From: Terriglobus saanensis SP1PR4
Lineage (GTDB): Bacteria; Acidobacteriota; Terriglobia; Terriglobales; Acidobacteriaceae
Reading direction: 5' to 3'
Assembly: GCF_000179915.2 (NCBI RefSeq)
Contig: NC_014963.1
Location: 3,100,001 to 3,164,000, forward strand
Length of the DNA: 64,000 nt
The notes beneath the pieces are model-generated. The model saw only the letters and a program-made list of their open reading frames with translations, did not search any database and was not told the DNA's origin. The position numbers were made by a program, and so were the translations under genes. How positions within the stretch are numbered: the stretch's first letter is position 1; every line of letters starts with the position of its first letter. Shown piece by piece: positions 38,143 to 47,278 of the stretch.

Positions 38143-39074
38143 GCCGTGGGTGCCAATGTACGAGAACGTCCGCGCGGGTGATGCAGCCGATGGACTTCCT
38201 TCAACCGGCCCAGCGCAAGATGCGTGTAAACCTGCGTCGTAACAATATCCGCGTGTCCGAGAAGGGTCTGGACGCTGCGAAGGTCCGCACCGTGCTCCAC
38301 CATGTGTGTCGCGCAGGAATGCCGCAGCTTATGCGGACTGGCGAGCTGATTGGTGGATTTCACAATAGACCAGACCGTCTGGTTGGTCAGCGGCTTTCCC
38401 CGGACCGAAAGGAAAAGAGCGCGTTGTAACCCCTTCGCGACAAGCTGCGGACGTCCCCGCTGCAGATAGACCTCAAGCGCCTGCACAGCGGTGTCCGCCA
38501 ATGGAACGATGCGTTCCTTGTCGCCTTTGCCGCGGACCTGGGCGCGTTGCTGATCGAGATGAAGGTCTTCGACGCGGAGGTCGCAGATCTCCGCCGCGCG
38601 CAGACCACCGGCGTAGAGCAGATTCATCAGGGCGTGATCGCGCAGCGAGAGCGCGCCCGCCTGCTGACTGTGTGCGGCGACGCCGGTACGGTCCAGCATC
38701 TCGCGGACTTCGCTCTCGGCAAGGGATTTGGGCAGGACTTTCCATGAAGCCGGCGATTCGATATTCAGAGTCGGGTCGTGATGGATGCGTTTGTCCAGAA
38801 GCAACCATCGGTAGAAGCCACGCAGGCAGGAGAGCTTCCGTGCAATCGACCGCGACTCCTGGTCGTGCTCGCGGAGATGGGCCATGAAACTGGCGATGTT
38901 CTCCTGCGTGGCCTGCAGCAGCGAGGTATGCAGGCTATCGAGGTGTTCGGAGAAGGCGTAAAGATCGCCCTGGTAGCTCTCCAGCGTGAGCGGGCGCAGG
39001 CCACGCTCCACGCGGAGATAGAGAATGTACTCGCGCACAAGCTGCAGGTTGGTCGCCGGTGCGGGAGAGGGCAT
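38139..39074 (-). CDS. xerD: Tyrosine recombinase, XerD-like
   Basis: The product has 311 residues: core-binding domain '[20 protein letters not shown]', then catalytic motifs '[15 protein letters not shown]', '[19 protein letters not shown]', '[15 protein letters not shown]'. The '[15 protein letters not shown]' linker resembles XerD. It is the first gene of the pair and is followed by the XerC-like gene with a 4-bp overlap. xerC and xerD are usually unlinked in other phyla, so the C/D labels could be swapped. Confidence 0.85.
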   Translation of the reverse strand: MPSPAPATNLQLVREYILYLRVERGLRPLTLESYQGDLYAFSEHLDSLHTSLLQATQENIASFMAHLREHDQESRSIARKLSCLRGFYRWLLLDKRIHHDPTLNIESPASWKVLPKSLAESEVREMLDRTGVAAHSQQAGALSLRDHALMNLLYAGGLRAAEICDLRVEDLHLDQQRAQVRGKGDKERIVPLADTAVQALEVYLQRGRPQLVAKGLQRALFLSVRGKPLTNQTVWSIVKSTNQLASPHKLRHSCATHMVEHGADLRSVQTLLGHADIVTTQVYTHLALGRLKEVHRLHHPRGRSRTLAPTA

Positions 39075-39129
39075 GGGATGATTATCCGCCGCAGGATGGC
39101 GTGGCGGGAGTGATGGGGAAGGTGCACCC

Positions 39130-41574
39130 CTAAGCTGGCGTCACCTCGACCCGGTATTGTCGTCCCGCGACCACGGACAAACCGATCTCCGGACTGGGTA
39201 GCTGGCTCCCCGTGGAGAGGGCATATCCTGCAGGCGCGACGAGGTTGTGCTTTCCATCCCGGAGAGCCCGCAGATTCGCCGTACGCTTCCCACCCGTCCA
39301 GATCAGATCGCACTGAAGGCCGCCCCGCGCCCGTAGGCCAGTGAAGTTGCCGCTCGGCCAGGCCTTCGGCAAGGCTGGAAAGAGAATGATCTTCCCAGCA
39401 TGGCTCTGCAGCAGCATCTCGATCATCGCGGCGGTCGCACCAAAGTTGCCGTCGATCTGGAAGATGCTCCGGTTCGGCCCTGCAGGATGCGAATCAAAGA
39501 GATTATTGCCGGTGGAGTGCTGCATGAGCATGCCGAGTGACTCCCACGCCTTATCCCCATCCCCAAGCCTTGCCCAAAGGCCGATGGCCCATGCGCGGCT
39601 CCAACCGGTGTAGGCACCACCGTTTTCCAGGCGACGCTCCAGAGACCGCCGCGAAGCCGCCATCCACTTCGGCGTGTCGCGCGTGAACTGTGCGCCCGGA
39701 TAGAGCGGATAGAGGTGCGACATATGCCGCTGGCCGGGAGTGGCCTCCTCAAAGTTCTCCGACCACTCCTGAAGCTCTCCCGCGCTGCCCACCTTGTACG
39801 GCGGCAGCTTCGCGAGCGCGGCCTTCAGCTTGTCGGCAAATGCCTGGTCTTCGTTCAGGACTTGAGAAGCCGAGATGCAGTTTCCAAAGAGCTCGTGGAT
39901 GAGGGCGAGGTCGAGGGTGCACCCCGCACTGACGACGGCTTTCTGGTGCTGCGGCGTGAAGAAATTGTTCTCGGTGGAAAAAGAGGGGCACGTTGTCAGC
40001 GTGCCGTCCCCCGCGGGGACGAGCCAATCGAGGCAAAAGAGCGCGGAGGATCGCAGGATCGGATAGACGCGCTTCCGGAGGTAGTCCACGTCTCCGGTGA
40101 ACTGGAAGTGTTCGTAAAGATGCTGGCAGAGCCACGGCCCAGACATGGCAAAGTTCGCCCAGGTGGGGTCTCCGGAGCCCATGCCTACCGGAGAGGCCTG
40201 CCGCCAGAGGTCGATGTTGTGATGAGAGCACCAGCCGCGAGCACCGTAGTTTACGGACGCGGTTTTGGCACCGGTAACGGTCATGTCCTGCGTCAGGTCA
40301 ACGAGCGGGCCGTTCAGCTCCGCGAGGTTCGCCGTGAACACGGGCCAGTAGTTCATTTGAATGTTGATGTTCGCAGTCCAGTTCGAACTCCACGGCGGAC
40401 GGACGAGGTCGTTCCAGATCCCTTGCAGGTTGGCGGGCTGGGTTCCAGGGCGGGAGCTGGCGATCAGAAGGTAGCGGCCGTATTGAAAATAAAGAGCTAA
40501 GAGCGCCGGATCCTGCGTGGTGGGAAAGTTCTTGAGCCGGGCGTCTGTGGGAAGGTTCGCGCCGTCAGGTACGGTCGAGTTCAGGTTAGCTCCGACACGA
40601 CGGAAGAGCGCGCGATGATCAGCTACGTGTTTCGTCTTCAGGACCGCGTACGCCGATTTACCAGCCAACCCCTTCCTGCACTTTTCTTCGAGTGCGGCGG
40701 CCGGGGTATCGGGCGGGAAAGCGAATCCGCGAAATCCAGTCGCTGCTGTAAGCAGGAGGGTCACCGAGGTGGCTTTGGAGATCGCGAGCGTGTCGCCTTC
40801 GGGTTGAACCGTGCCACCCTCCGCCTTTGCACTGAGGACAGCCGCGAAGCGCATGCCTTCCCCGTCTACCTCGGAGTACCGGATAGAGTCCGAAATTTGA
40901 GGGTTGTTTTCTGTGGGGACTTTGCCTGCGAGTAGAAGAGTTCCATCGGCGTGGGCAGAGGTCTTCGCGGGCATCTCGCAGGTAAGCGAGAGACGGAGAT
41001 TCAGCGATGACGGTTTGCTGGCCGTGATGCGAAGCGCGACGACCTGATCCGGGAACGAGACGAAGACTTCCCGCGAGAAGGTCACACCGCTGGATTGAAA
41101 GCTCGTTTTGGCAACAGCGGTGTCCAGATCGAGGGACCGCTTCAGATGGGTGGCCTCTGTGAGGCCAAGGTGCTCGATGTGCAGATCGCCCAAAGGCTCA
41201 AAGGCGAAGTTTTCCGGCCCCTGCATCTTCTGGCATTCCTTGTCCGCAGCGACGTAGTTTTTGTCCTCGAGGACGAGCTTGCGCACGATGGGCAGGTGAT
41301 TTTTCGCGTCCGGATTGGTGGTATCACGCGGCTGACCGGCCCAGAGCGTGTCTTCATTCAGGGCGATGCGCTCTTTGAGAGGCTCGCCGAAGACCATTGC
41401 GCCGAGTCTGCCGTTGCCGAGGGGCAGAGCGTCCGCCCACTGCGCGGCGGGTGTCTCCATCCAGAGGGTGAGACTCGGATCGGATTCCGGGAGGGGTGCC
41501 GCCGACAGATTCCTGGAGGCGGCTGCGGAAGCAGCAAGAGCGACGAAGGTACGGCGGGTAAGACGGCTTTTCAA
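39130..41574 (-). CDS. Glycoside hydrolase family 95 (alpha-L-fucosidase/galactosidase-type), Tat-secreted
   Basis: The product has 814 residues from TTG 41574, chosen because GGAGAG precedes it and it starts a twin-arginine signal ('[19 protein letters not shown]'). The open frame to 41685 would run into the divergent phosphodiesterase gene. GH95 landmarks are '[18 protein letters not shown]' and '[13 protein letters not shown]' at the N-terminus, then the catalytic (alpha/alpha)6 domain with '[19 protein letters not shown]', 'NIQMNYWP' and '[20 protein letters not shown]'. It likely removes alpha-L-fucose or alpha-L-galactose from plant xyloglucan or host-type glycans. Confidence 0.93.
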   Translation of the reverse strand: MKSRLTRRTFVALAASAAASRNLSAAPLPESDPSLTLWMETPAAQWADALPLGNGRLGAMVFGEPLKERIALNEDTLWAGQPRDTTNPDAKNHLPIVRKLVLEDKNYVAADKECQKMQGPENFAFEPLGDLHIEHLGLTEATHLKRSLDLDTAVAKTSFQSSGVTFSREVFVSFPDQVVALRITASKPSSLNLRLSLTCEMPAKTSAHADGTLLLAGKVPTENNPQISDSIRYSEVDGEGMRFAAVLSAKAEGGTVQPEGDTLAISKATSVTLLLTAATGFRGFAFPPDTPAAALEEKCRKGLAGKSAYAVLKTKHVADHRALFRRVGANLNSTVPDGANLPTDARLKNFPTTQDPALLALYFQYGRYLLIASSRPGTQPANLQGIWNDLVRPPWSSNWTANINIQMNYWPVFTANLAELNGPLVDLTQDMTVTGAKTASVNYGARGWCSHHNIDLWRQASPVGMGSGDPTWANFAMSGPWLCQHLYEHFQFTGDVDYLRKRVYPILRSSALFCLDWLVPAGDGTLTTCPSFSTENNFFTPQHQKAVVSAGCTLDLALIHELFGNCISASQVLNEDQAFADKLKAALAKLPPYKVGSAGELQEWSENFEEATPGQRHMSHLYPLYPGAQFTRDTPKWMAASRRSLERRLENGGAYTGWSRAWAIGLWARLGDGDKAWESLGMLMQHSTGNNLFDSHPAGPNRSIFQIDGNFGATAAMIEMLLQSHAGKIILFPALPKAWPSGNFTGLRARGGLQCDLIWTGGKRTANLRALRDGKHNLVAPAGYALSTGSQLPSPEIGLSVVAGRQYRVEVTPA

Positions 41575-41655
41575 AGTGGATGGCTCTCCTAGTCTCCGAT
41601 GTCGTTTTACAGTTCGCCACGGTACTTGTAAATACGCGTGCAGTATTCTCGGCTG

Positions 41656-42114
41656 ATGAAGATAGGAGTCATCAGCGATACGCACGGCTTGCTACGCCCA
41701 GAAGCGATAGAAACACTGCAGGGGTGCGACGCGATCCTCCATGCGGGCGATGTCGGCAACTTCGACATCCTGGGAACTCTGGGAGAGATCGCATCCGTGA
41801 CGGCGATCCGGGGGAATATCGATCTCCACGGAGCTTGCGCGGACCTTCCTGCGACCGAGATGGTCTCCTTGGGTGGAATCACCTTCTACATGCTGCACTC
41901 GGCTCGCGACCTCGATCTCGATCCGGTGGCTGCGGGTGTGCGTGTGGTGGTGAGCGGACATTCGCATTCGCCCTCGATCCAGGACAAGCAGGGCGTGCTC
42001 TTCCTGAATCCGGGAAGCGCCGGGCCGCGCAGGTTCGGTCTGCCTGTGACCCTGGCAATCGTAGAAATCAACGCCGATAAAGTCCGAGCCGAGATCGTAC
42101 GCCTGATCGAGTAG
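41656..42114 (+). CDS. YfcE/MJ0936-type metallophosphodiesterase
   Basis: The product has 152 residues from ATG 41656 ('[13 protein letters not shown]'); an in-frame GTG at 41638 is possible but the family begins here. The calcineurin-like metal motifs are 'DTHG', 'HAGDVG', 'IRGNID' (GNxD) and 'VSGHSHSP' (GHxH). Members hydrolyse phosphodiesters such as bis-pNPP with Mn2+; the natural substrate is unknown. It is divergent from the GH95 gene, and its stop lies 3 bp from the stop of the convergent secreted-protein gene. Confidence 0.92.
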   Translation: MKIGVISDTHGLLRPEAIETLQGCDAILHAGDVGNFDILGTLGEIASVTAIRGNIDLHGACADLPATEMVSLGGITFYMLHSARDLDLDPVAAGVRVVVSGHSHSPSIQDKQGVLFLNPGSAGPRRFGLPVTLAIVEINADKVRAEIVRLIE

Positions 42115-42117
42115 AGG

Positions 42118-42774
42118 CTACTTCGCGTCGAAATGGACAGACCCGAGGATGTTGGCGAGGCGGATCTCGATGTCCTTGAGCTGCTGCTCGGTGATGTCCA
42201 TGGAGCCTGAAGTCTGGCCGCAGAAGGTGTTCACTACGAGATCGAAGCGGATGCAGGCGTGGCCGCGCATGGCAGCGAAGGTGTCGATCCGAGACTCGAT
42301 GCAGCCTGCTGCACCGTGCTGATCGTGCGCGTGCTGGAAGTCGATCCCACCAACGCTTGCAGAACCCAGAGGCTTCATACGCCCCGCGCCGGTCTGAACG
42401 AGACAGGAATCCGCCTTCGCAATGGGGAGGACCGAATAGTAGAAGGTAGCACCCGAAAAGGTTGTGGGCGGGTAAGGGTTGAAGTTGATGGCCGCGACGC
42501 CGCGCACATCCAGTTCTCGTCTGGTTGTGCCAGTGTCCACATTGAAGTTCGAGAGAACGCCGTCTTTGCGTTCAAAGTTCCAGCCCTCGGGGATGTGGAA
42601 ACCCACTTTATAAAGCTTGTCGTAAAACTCTGTGGCAGCAGGAGTTAGCTTCCCGGGAACAGCGGGAGAGGTCAGGCCGGGGATGTCGAGCTTCCGAGGG
42701 CGGGTGGACGGCATCTGCTGGGCATGAGATGCGGCGCTGAAGGCCAGAAGGAAAACGGCAGTGAGAAGTCGCAT
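42118..42774 (-). CDS. Secreted protein of unknown function
   Basis: The product has 218 residues with a clear signal peptide (MRLLTAVFLLAFSAASHAQQ). No family was recognised. The mature part contains 'LYKVGFHIPEGWNFE', a Tyr/Pro/Phe-rich centre and four Cys residues ('DSCLVQT', 'GCIESR', 'HACIRFD', 'NTFCGQ') that could form two periplasmic disulfides. Acidobacterial genomes hold many such proteins. It follows the DppB-type permease gene by 30 bp on the same strand. Confidence 0.8.
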   Translation of the reverse strand: MRLLTAVFLLAFSAASHAQQMPSTRPRKLDIPGLTSPAVPGKLTPAATEFYDKLYKVGFHIPEGWNFERKDGVLSNFNVDTGTTRRELDVRGVAAINFNPYPPTTFSGATFYYSVLPIAKADSCLVQTGAGRMKPLGSASVGGIDFQHAHDQHGAAGCIESRIDTFAAMRGHACIRFDLVVNTFCGQTSGSMDITEQQLKDIEIRLANILGSVHFDAK

Positions 42775-42804
42775 GGGGCCTCAGTGAATCATTCATGCTT
42801 AGGG

Positions 42805-43758
42805 TCAGACCCGAAGGCGTGGGTTCGCGAGCGTGTAGGCAAGATCCGTTAACAGATTTGCCGCAAGATAGGTGAGGCCAATGGCGAGGGTGCATCCCTG
42901 TACAAGGGCGTAGTCCCGATTTGAGATCGCAGAAAGCGTGAGGCGGCCGATGCCCGGCCAGGAGAAGATCGTCTCCGTCACAATCGCTCCGGCAAGCAAG
43001 GAACCGAACTGCAGGCCGATTACGGTCAGCACCGGAACCAAAGCATTGCGGAGGGCGTGCCGATAGACGACCGCGCTCTCAGAAAGACCCTTGGCGCGCG
43101 CGGTCCGGATGTAGTCCTGGCCGAGTTCCTCCAGCATCGAGGTTCGAACCATGCGGGTTAGGATCGCGGCGAGGGAGACGCCGAGTGTGATCGCGGGCAG
43201 CGTAATGTGCAAAAGATATTGCGGCCCAAAGGTCCTCCCGGTGCCAGCGCCAGAGACAGGGAGCCAGCCCAGCGAGATCGAAAACACGAGGATGAAGATC
43301 GGGCCGAGGGCGAAGTTGGGGAAGCTCAGGCCGAAGAGGCTGAGGATGCCGATGGAGCGATCCTGCCATGCGTTTTTATGAAGTGCAGCATGCACTCCAG
43401 CCGGTATTGCCATGATTACAGAAAGGATAAGCGCAATCCCTGTCAGCGACAGCGTATACGGATACCGCTGCGCTACGAGATGGGTGACGGAGTCGTTCAG
43501 GCGGAGCGAGCGTCCCAGGTCTCCGTGGAAGAGCCCCTTCCAGTAGTTGAAATACTGGGTATGGAGGGGAAGATCGAAGCCGTAGGCGTGGCGCAGCGCC
43601 GATAGATCGGACGCCGTAGCGCCTTCGCCGAGCATCTGGGCGATGGGATCTCCAGGAACGAGGTGGATGAGAAGGAAGACGAGCGAGACGACGATCCAGA
43701 GCACGGGCAGAGTAAGCAAGAGTCGGCGCAGGATGGGCCAGAAGGTGCGAGCGATCAT
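42805..43758 (-). CDS. DppB/OppB-type ABC permease without partner genes nearby
   Basis: The product has 317 residues and six membrane segments. 'LLIHLVPGDPIAQMLG' near residue 35 and the EAA loop 'EELGQDYIRTARAKGLSES' are diagnostic of the peptide/nickel permease B subunit. No DppC, ATPase or binding protein is adjacent. It overlaps the CorC-like gene upstream by 4 bp and is followed by a secreted protein. It may be a subunit served by partners elsewhere. The translation coupling to a CBS protein is unusual. Confidence 0.9.
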   Translation of the reverse strand: MIARTFWPILRRLLLTLPVLWIVVSLVFLLIHLVPGDPIAQMLGEGATASDLSALRHAYGFDLPLHTQYFNYWKGLFHGDLGRSLRLNDSVTHLVAQRYPYTLSLTGIALILSVIMAIPAGVHAALHKNAWQDRSIGILSLFGLSFPNFALGPIFILVFSISLGWLPVSGAGTGRTFGPQYLLHITLPAITLGVSLAAILTRMVRTSMLEELGQDYIRTARAKGLSESAVVYRHALRNALVPVLTVIGLQFGSLLAGAIVTETIFSWPGIGRLTLSAISNRDYALVQGCTLAIGLTYLAANLLTDLAYTLANPRLRV

Positions 43759-45200
43759 CCACGCACCTGCGTGCTTGCCTGGGCCCGGGTCGGCGGTGGG
43801 ACGCGCAGTTGGGATGCGCCTGAGGCTATGGGTGCGGGGGCCGGAGGAAGGTCCTGCACCAGGATGCGGCTGATACGGTGGCCGACGGTCTGGAGAACGG
43901 TGAATCGCCGGTTGCCGAAGTCAACATGCTCCTTCGGCACCGGGATATGCCCGAACTGGGCGAGGAGGAAGCCAGCGAGGGTGTCCACACCGGCCTCGCG
44001 GGGAAACTGCCACTGGAGCTTGGTGATGAGGTCGCGCAGGGGGACAGTTCCGTCGAACTCCCATGTGCCGTCCGGGAGAGCAGAGAGCGAGCGAATGGCG
44101 ACATCGAACTCGTCGTCCAGTTCGCCGACGACCTGCTCGATGAGATCCTCGGCGGTAACCAAGCCGACAGTGGTTCCAAACTCGTCGACGACGATGGCGA
44201 TCTGACGGCGGCGCTCCTGAAACTCCTGCAGGAGATCGACGGCCAGCTTCGTCTCCGGAACGAGGAGGAGATCGCGCATGACCTGACGAAGGACAAGGCC
44301 AGTGTCTCCTGTGGGGCGGGGCGTGGCCGTGCGGAAGTGCATGAGGCGGGAGAGATCCTTCGAGTAGAGAATGCCGATGATGTGCTCTGGACCGAGCGCG
44401 GGGTCATAGACGGGCACGCGGGAGTGCTGCTCGTCGATGACGCGTGCGGAGGCGCGCTCGATGGGCATGTCCGCTGGGAGGGAGAAGATGCGGCCACGCG
44501 GCGTCATGATCTCGCGCACGGTGACGTGGCTGAGTTCGATGGCGCGATGGATGATCTGCTCCTGGAAAACAGGAAGCAGGCCGCTACGGCGTGTGGCCGT
44601 GGCGACGAGCTTGATCTCCTCCGGGGAATGGACGTCGCCTTCGCTGGTGAGAGGAACGCGGAAGAGGCGCAGAACAAAGGCAGCGGAGGCCTTCATAAGC
44701 TTGACTGCGGGACGGGTGATGCGGATGAAGACGTCCATCGGTCCGGCGATGGCCAGGGCAATGCGTTCGCCGCGCTGCATGGCCAGACCTTTCGGGACCT
44801 GTTCGCCGAGGAGGACTTCGAAGTACGTGATGCAGGAGAAGGCTATGACCGTGGAGATGCCATGCGCGTAGAGATAGACATGACGCGCGATGAACGGGAC
44901 TGTGTGCATCCACGAGATACTTGCGAAGATCTGGAGGACGATGTCCGCGAGAGCCGCTTCGCCTACCCAGCCGAGGGCAAGCGAGGAGAGCGTGACGCCA
45001 AGCTGGTTGGCGGCGAGAAACTCGTCCATATTGCGTTTGAGACGGAGCGCTGAGCGCGCGCCGGGCTTGCCCAGGGCTGCCAGTTGCTCGATTCTCGTCT
45101 CGCGGAGGGAGACGAGAGAGAACTCCGCCGCGACGAAAAAGGCCGTCGCAAGGATGAAGATCGCGACGGTGAGTGCTCGGAAGAGTGCCCACTCCAACAT
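43755..45200 (-). CDS. HlyC/CorC-family membrane protein (CNNM/DUF21 + CBS pair + CorC_HlyC)
   Basis: The product has 481 residues. DUF21 membrane region: 'ALTVAIFILATAFFVAAEFS' at the start, then a Ser/Ala-rich segment and 'FSCITYFEVLLGEQVPKGLA' (CNNM hallmark). The CBS pair runs over 'IMTPRGRIFSLPADMPIE' to 'VDEFGTTVGLVTAEDLIEQV'. The C-terminal CorC_HlyC transporter-associated domain follows ('GTVPLRDLITKLQWQFP'). Homologues link to Mg2+/Co2+ efflux or Na+-coupled Mg2+ export. It is the first gene of a two-gene unit with the DppB-type permease, 76 bp downstream of trxA. Confidence 0.93.
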   Translation of the reverse strand: MLEWALFRALTVAIFILATAFFVAAEFSLVSLRETRIEQLAALGKPGARSALRLKRNMDEFLAANQLGVTLSSLALGWVGEAALADIVLQIFASISWMHTVPFIARHVYLYAHGISTVIAFSCITYFEVLLGEQVPKGLAMQRGERIALAIAGPMDVFIRITRPAVKLMKASAAFVLRLFRVPLTSEGDVHSPEEIKLVATATRRSGLLPVFQEQIIHRAIELSHVTVREIMTPRGRIFSLPADMPIERASARVIDEQHSRVPVYDPALGPEHIIGILYSKDLSRLMHFRTATPRPTGDTGLVLRQVMRDLLLVPETKLAVDLLQEFQERRRQIAIVVDEFGTTVGLVTAEDLIEQVVGELDDEFDVAIRSLSALPDGTWEFDGTVPLRDLITKLQWQFPREAGVDTLAGFLLAQFGHIPVPKEHVDFGNRRFTVLQTVGHRISRILVQDLPPAPAPIASGASQLRVPPPTRAQASTQVRG

Positions 45201-45229
45201 GGCTAGAGTTTAGCGGATGCGGACACAGA

Positions 45230-45255
45230 AAAGCCCGGCGGGTTAGCCGGGCTTT
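45230..45255 (-). terminator. Terminator after trxA
   Basis: Perfect 10-bp stem AAAGCCCGGC / GCCGGGCTTT with loop GGGTTA; on the minus strand the stem is followed by TCTGT. It lies between trxA and the CorC-like gene on the same strand, so the latter probably has its own promoter. Confidence 0.8.
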
Positions 45256-45276
45256 CTGTATTCCCAAAGCGATGTC

Positions 45277-45609
45277 TTAGGCAAGGACCTTGGTGACACT
45301 GGCGTCGATGGTTTCTTTGGGGACGTAGCCGACGATCTGCTCGGCAACTTTGCCGTCCTTGAAGATCAACAACGCGGGGATGCCACGGATACCGTACTTG
45401 CCGGGGGTCGCGTTATTGCGATCAACGTCCATTTTCATGACCTTGAGCTTGCCGTTGTAGGTCTCAGCGACCTGATCGACGATGGGTGCGAGGGCACGAC
45501 ACGGTCCGCACCAGGAAGCCCAGAAATCTACAAGAACGGGCTGGTCGGATTTAAGGACGTCCTGTTCAAAGGTGGCGTCGTTTACCTCGGTGACATATTG
45601 TCCTGCCAT
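45277..45609 (-). CDS. trxA: Thioredoxin
   Basis: The product has 110 residues with 'VLVDFWASWCGPCRALAPI' containing the WCGPC active site, 'VMKMDVDRNNATPGKYGIRG' and 'IPALLIFKDGK' with cis-Pro. Length and motifs are typical. AAGGAGAAG is 6 nt before the ATG, and a plausible promoter lies about 60 bp upstream. It reduces cytoplasmic disulfides with thioredoxin reductase. Confidence 0.96.
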   Translation of the reverse strand: MAGQYVTEVNDATFEQDVLKSDQPVLVDFWASWCGPCRALAPIVDQVAETYNGKLKVMKMDVDRNNATPGKYGIRGIPALLIFKDGKVAEQIVGYVPKETIDASVTKVLA

Positions 45610-45666
45610 GTCTTTACTTCTCCTTAGGGTGTTGCTGCTGCTTCAGCAAAGCGTGCGCGAGGCCTT

Positions 45667-45696
45667 ACTTTAGCGGGGGCGCGTGTTGCTGGTCAA
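45667..45696 (-). promoter_or_regulatory. Possible sigma-70 promoter of trxA
   Basis: On the minus strand TTGACC (45696-45691) and TAAAGT (45672-45667) are 18 bp apart. They are followed by a leader of about 50 nt that ends with AAGGAGAAG and the trxA ATG. Confidence 0.4.
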
Positions 45697-45789
45697 AGGT
45701 ATAGATGCAGGGAGTGCTCAGAAAGGTTCAAGGCGGAGTAGCTCTTATGGGGCATCGCCTCTACCTCTGATAGGTGTCCATCTGAGAAA

Positions 45790-46584
45790 ATGATGGATAT
45801 GTCCCCTTTTGAAGATACAGCTATGACCTCCGCGCCAACCTCCTCCACCCATAGCTCGGCCAAAGGCTCCATTCCAGGGGAGATCGTCCTCTCGACGAAG
45901 GAGTTTCGCGAGGCAGTCTGGGAGATGGAACCGAAGATTGCCGTCTTCGACTGCGATGGAACGCTCTGGTCGCCCGATGCCGGTTCCGGATTTCTGCAAT
46001 GGACGATCGATACCGGCCTTCTTTCCGAGGAAGCGACGCAGCGCATCACGGCACGGCACCAGGCCTACCATCAGAGCCAGGTGGACGAGCTGACGATCTG
46101 CGGCGAAATGGTGCAGATCTACGAAGGTCTGGCCGAAAGCGATCTGCGCGCGAGCGCACGGGCTTACTTTGAGGAAAAGATCGAGCCACATCTCTTCCCG
46201 GAGATGATCGCTCTGATCCAGGAGCTGCAGGCTTCAGACGTGGAGATCTGGGCGGTGAGTTCCACGAACGACTGGATGATCGAAGAGGCGCTGCAAGAGA
46301 TCGGCATCACCCATGAGAAGATCCTGGCCACCTGCGTTGAAGTGCGGGACGGCATCGTCACTGGCGTCCTGCGGGACATACCGACGGACGAGGGCAAGGC
46401 GAAATCGCTACGGGCCGCAGGAATTTCGCATCCTGATGTGGTCTTTGGCAACAGTGTGCACGACGCGGCGATGCTGGAGATCGCCAAAAGGGCCTTTCCT
46501 GTAAATCCTTCTGAAGGTCTGCAGAAGCTGAGCGTGGAACGGAACTGGCCGGTTTACTATCCGGCTGCCATTCGTCCGTTGTAA
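45790..46584 (+). CDS. HAD-superfamily phosphatase (SerB-like)
   Basis: The product has 264 residues if started at 45790; ATG 45823 (MTSAPTSST) is an alternative that drops a non-conserved leader. HAD motif I is 'AVFDCDGTLWSPDAG', motif II 'WAVSSTNDWMIEEALQ', Lys motif around 'DEGKAKSL', and motif III/IV 'VVFGNSVHDAAMLEIA'. An extra-long helical cap lies between motifs I and II (about 65-150). It probably hydrolyses a phosphate monoester such as phosphoserine or another small metabolite. Substrate unknown. Confidence 0.88.
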   Translation: MMDMSPFEDTAMTSAPTSSTHSSAKGSIPGEIVLSTKEFREAVWEMEPKIAVFDCDGTLWSPDAGSGFLQWTIDTGLLSEEATQRITARHQAYHQSQVDELTICGEMVQIYEGLAESDLRASARAYFEEKIEPHLFPEMIALIQELQASDVEIWAVSSTNDWMIEEALQEIGITHEKILATCVEVRDGIVTGVLRDIPTDEGKAKSLRAAGISHPDVVFGNSVHDAAMLEIAKRAFPVNPSEGLQKLSVERNWPVYYPAAIRPL

Positions 46585-46624
46585 TTCCACTCCCAACGTT
46601 CTTCGCATCTACACTCAGAGGAAC

Positions 46625-47098
46625 GTGAAGAAGCCTATTCCCAAGTTGAATCGCCCGCGGCGTACGCCCGGCACCAAGGCTGGCGAGGTTCGGCTGGTGG
46701 CGGCGGCGTTGATTCTGCGTCCAGGGGAGGCTGGGGACGAGGTGCTCGTCTGCCAGCGGAAGCCGGATCAGCCGATGGCGCTGAAGTGGGAGTTTCCCGG
46801 TGGGAAGATTGAAGCGGGTGAAAGCGCAGAGCAGGCGCTGAAGCGCGAGTTGAACGAAGAGCTTGGGATCGATGCGGAGATTGGACGGCCGCTGATCCGC
46901 ATTCGCCATAACTACCGCAATGGCGGTGCGGTGGATCTGCAGTTCTTTGTGGTGCGTTCATTTGCGGGGGAGCTGGATAACCGGATCTTCAACGAGATGC
47001 GCTGGATGGGGTTTGAGAAGCTGCCGCATATGGATTTTCTGGCGGCGGATCTGGGGTTGATTAAGGATCTGGCGGATGGGAAGATTTCGGTTTCCTAG
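46625..47098 (+). CDS. Nudix hydrolase (MutT-like)
   Basis: The product has 157 residues from a GTG start with a GAGGAAC upstream. The Nudix box reads 'GGKIEAGESAEQALKREL' followed by 'NEELGI', a full match. 'LVAAALILRPG' and 'MALKWEFPGG' are typical of MutT/(d)CTP-pyrophosphohydrolases that clean oxidised nucleotides. An N-terminal basic tail of about 20 residues precedes the fold. It is followed by REP-like repeat copy 2. Confidence 0.9.
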   Translation: MKKPIPKLNRPRRTPGTKAGEVRLVAAALILRPGEAGDEVLVCQRKPDQPMALKWEFPGGKIEAGESAEQALKRELNEELGIDAEIGRPLIRIRHNYRNGGAVDLQFFVVRSFAGELDNRIFNEMRWMGFEKLPHMDFLAADLGLIKDLADGKISVS

Positions 47099-47109
47099 AT
47101 TTCCTGGCT

Positions 47110-47269
47110 AAAAGCGGATCCCTTCGCTTCGCTACGGGATGACAAAGTGAGGAGCGAGATTGCCGGGAGTCAAAGATCTGGGTACCCGGTTTTGGTCTCC
47201 TGATGGATCTGTTTGTGCGCTCTGCGCGACCCCACCCTTTCGCGATGAAGCTGCGAAAGAATGGGGCAC
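47110..47269 (+). repeat. REP-like composite repeat, copy 2
   Basis: Block B (47110-47146, AAAAGCGGATCCCTTCGC then TTCGCTACGGGATGACAAA) is followed after 64 bp by block A (47211-47269). Block A starts GTTTGTGCGCTCTGCGCGA and continues into the hairpin CCCCACCCTTTCGC/GCGAAAGAATGGGG. It lies between the convergent Nudix and Nramp genes and fills most of that gap. Confidence 0.9.
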
Positions 47270-47278
47270 GAAAGCTTC

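Noticed and set aside
41575-41685. Upstream ATG start for the GH95 gene
   Set aside because: It would add 37 residues without a signal peptide and overlap the divergent phosphodiesterase; a TTG at 41574 starts a twin-arginine signal with an RBS.
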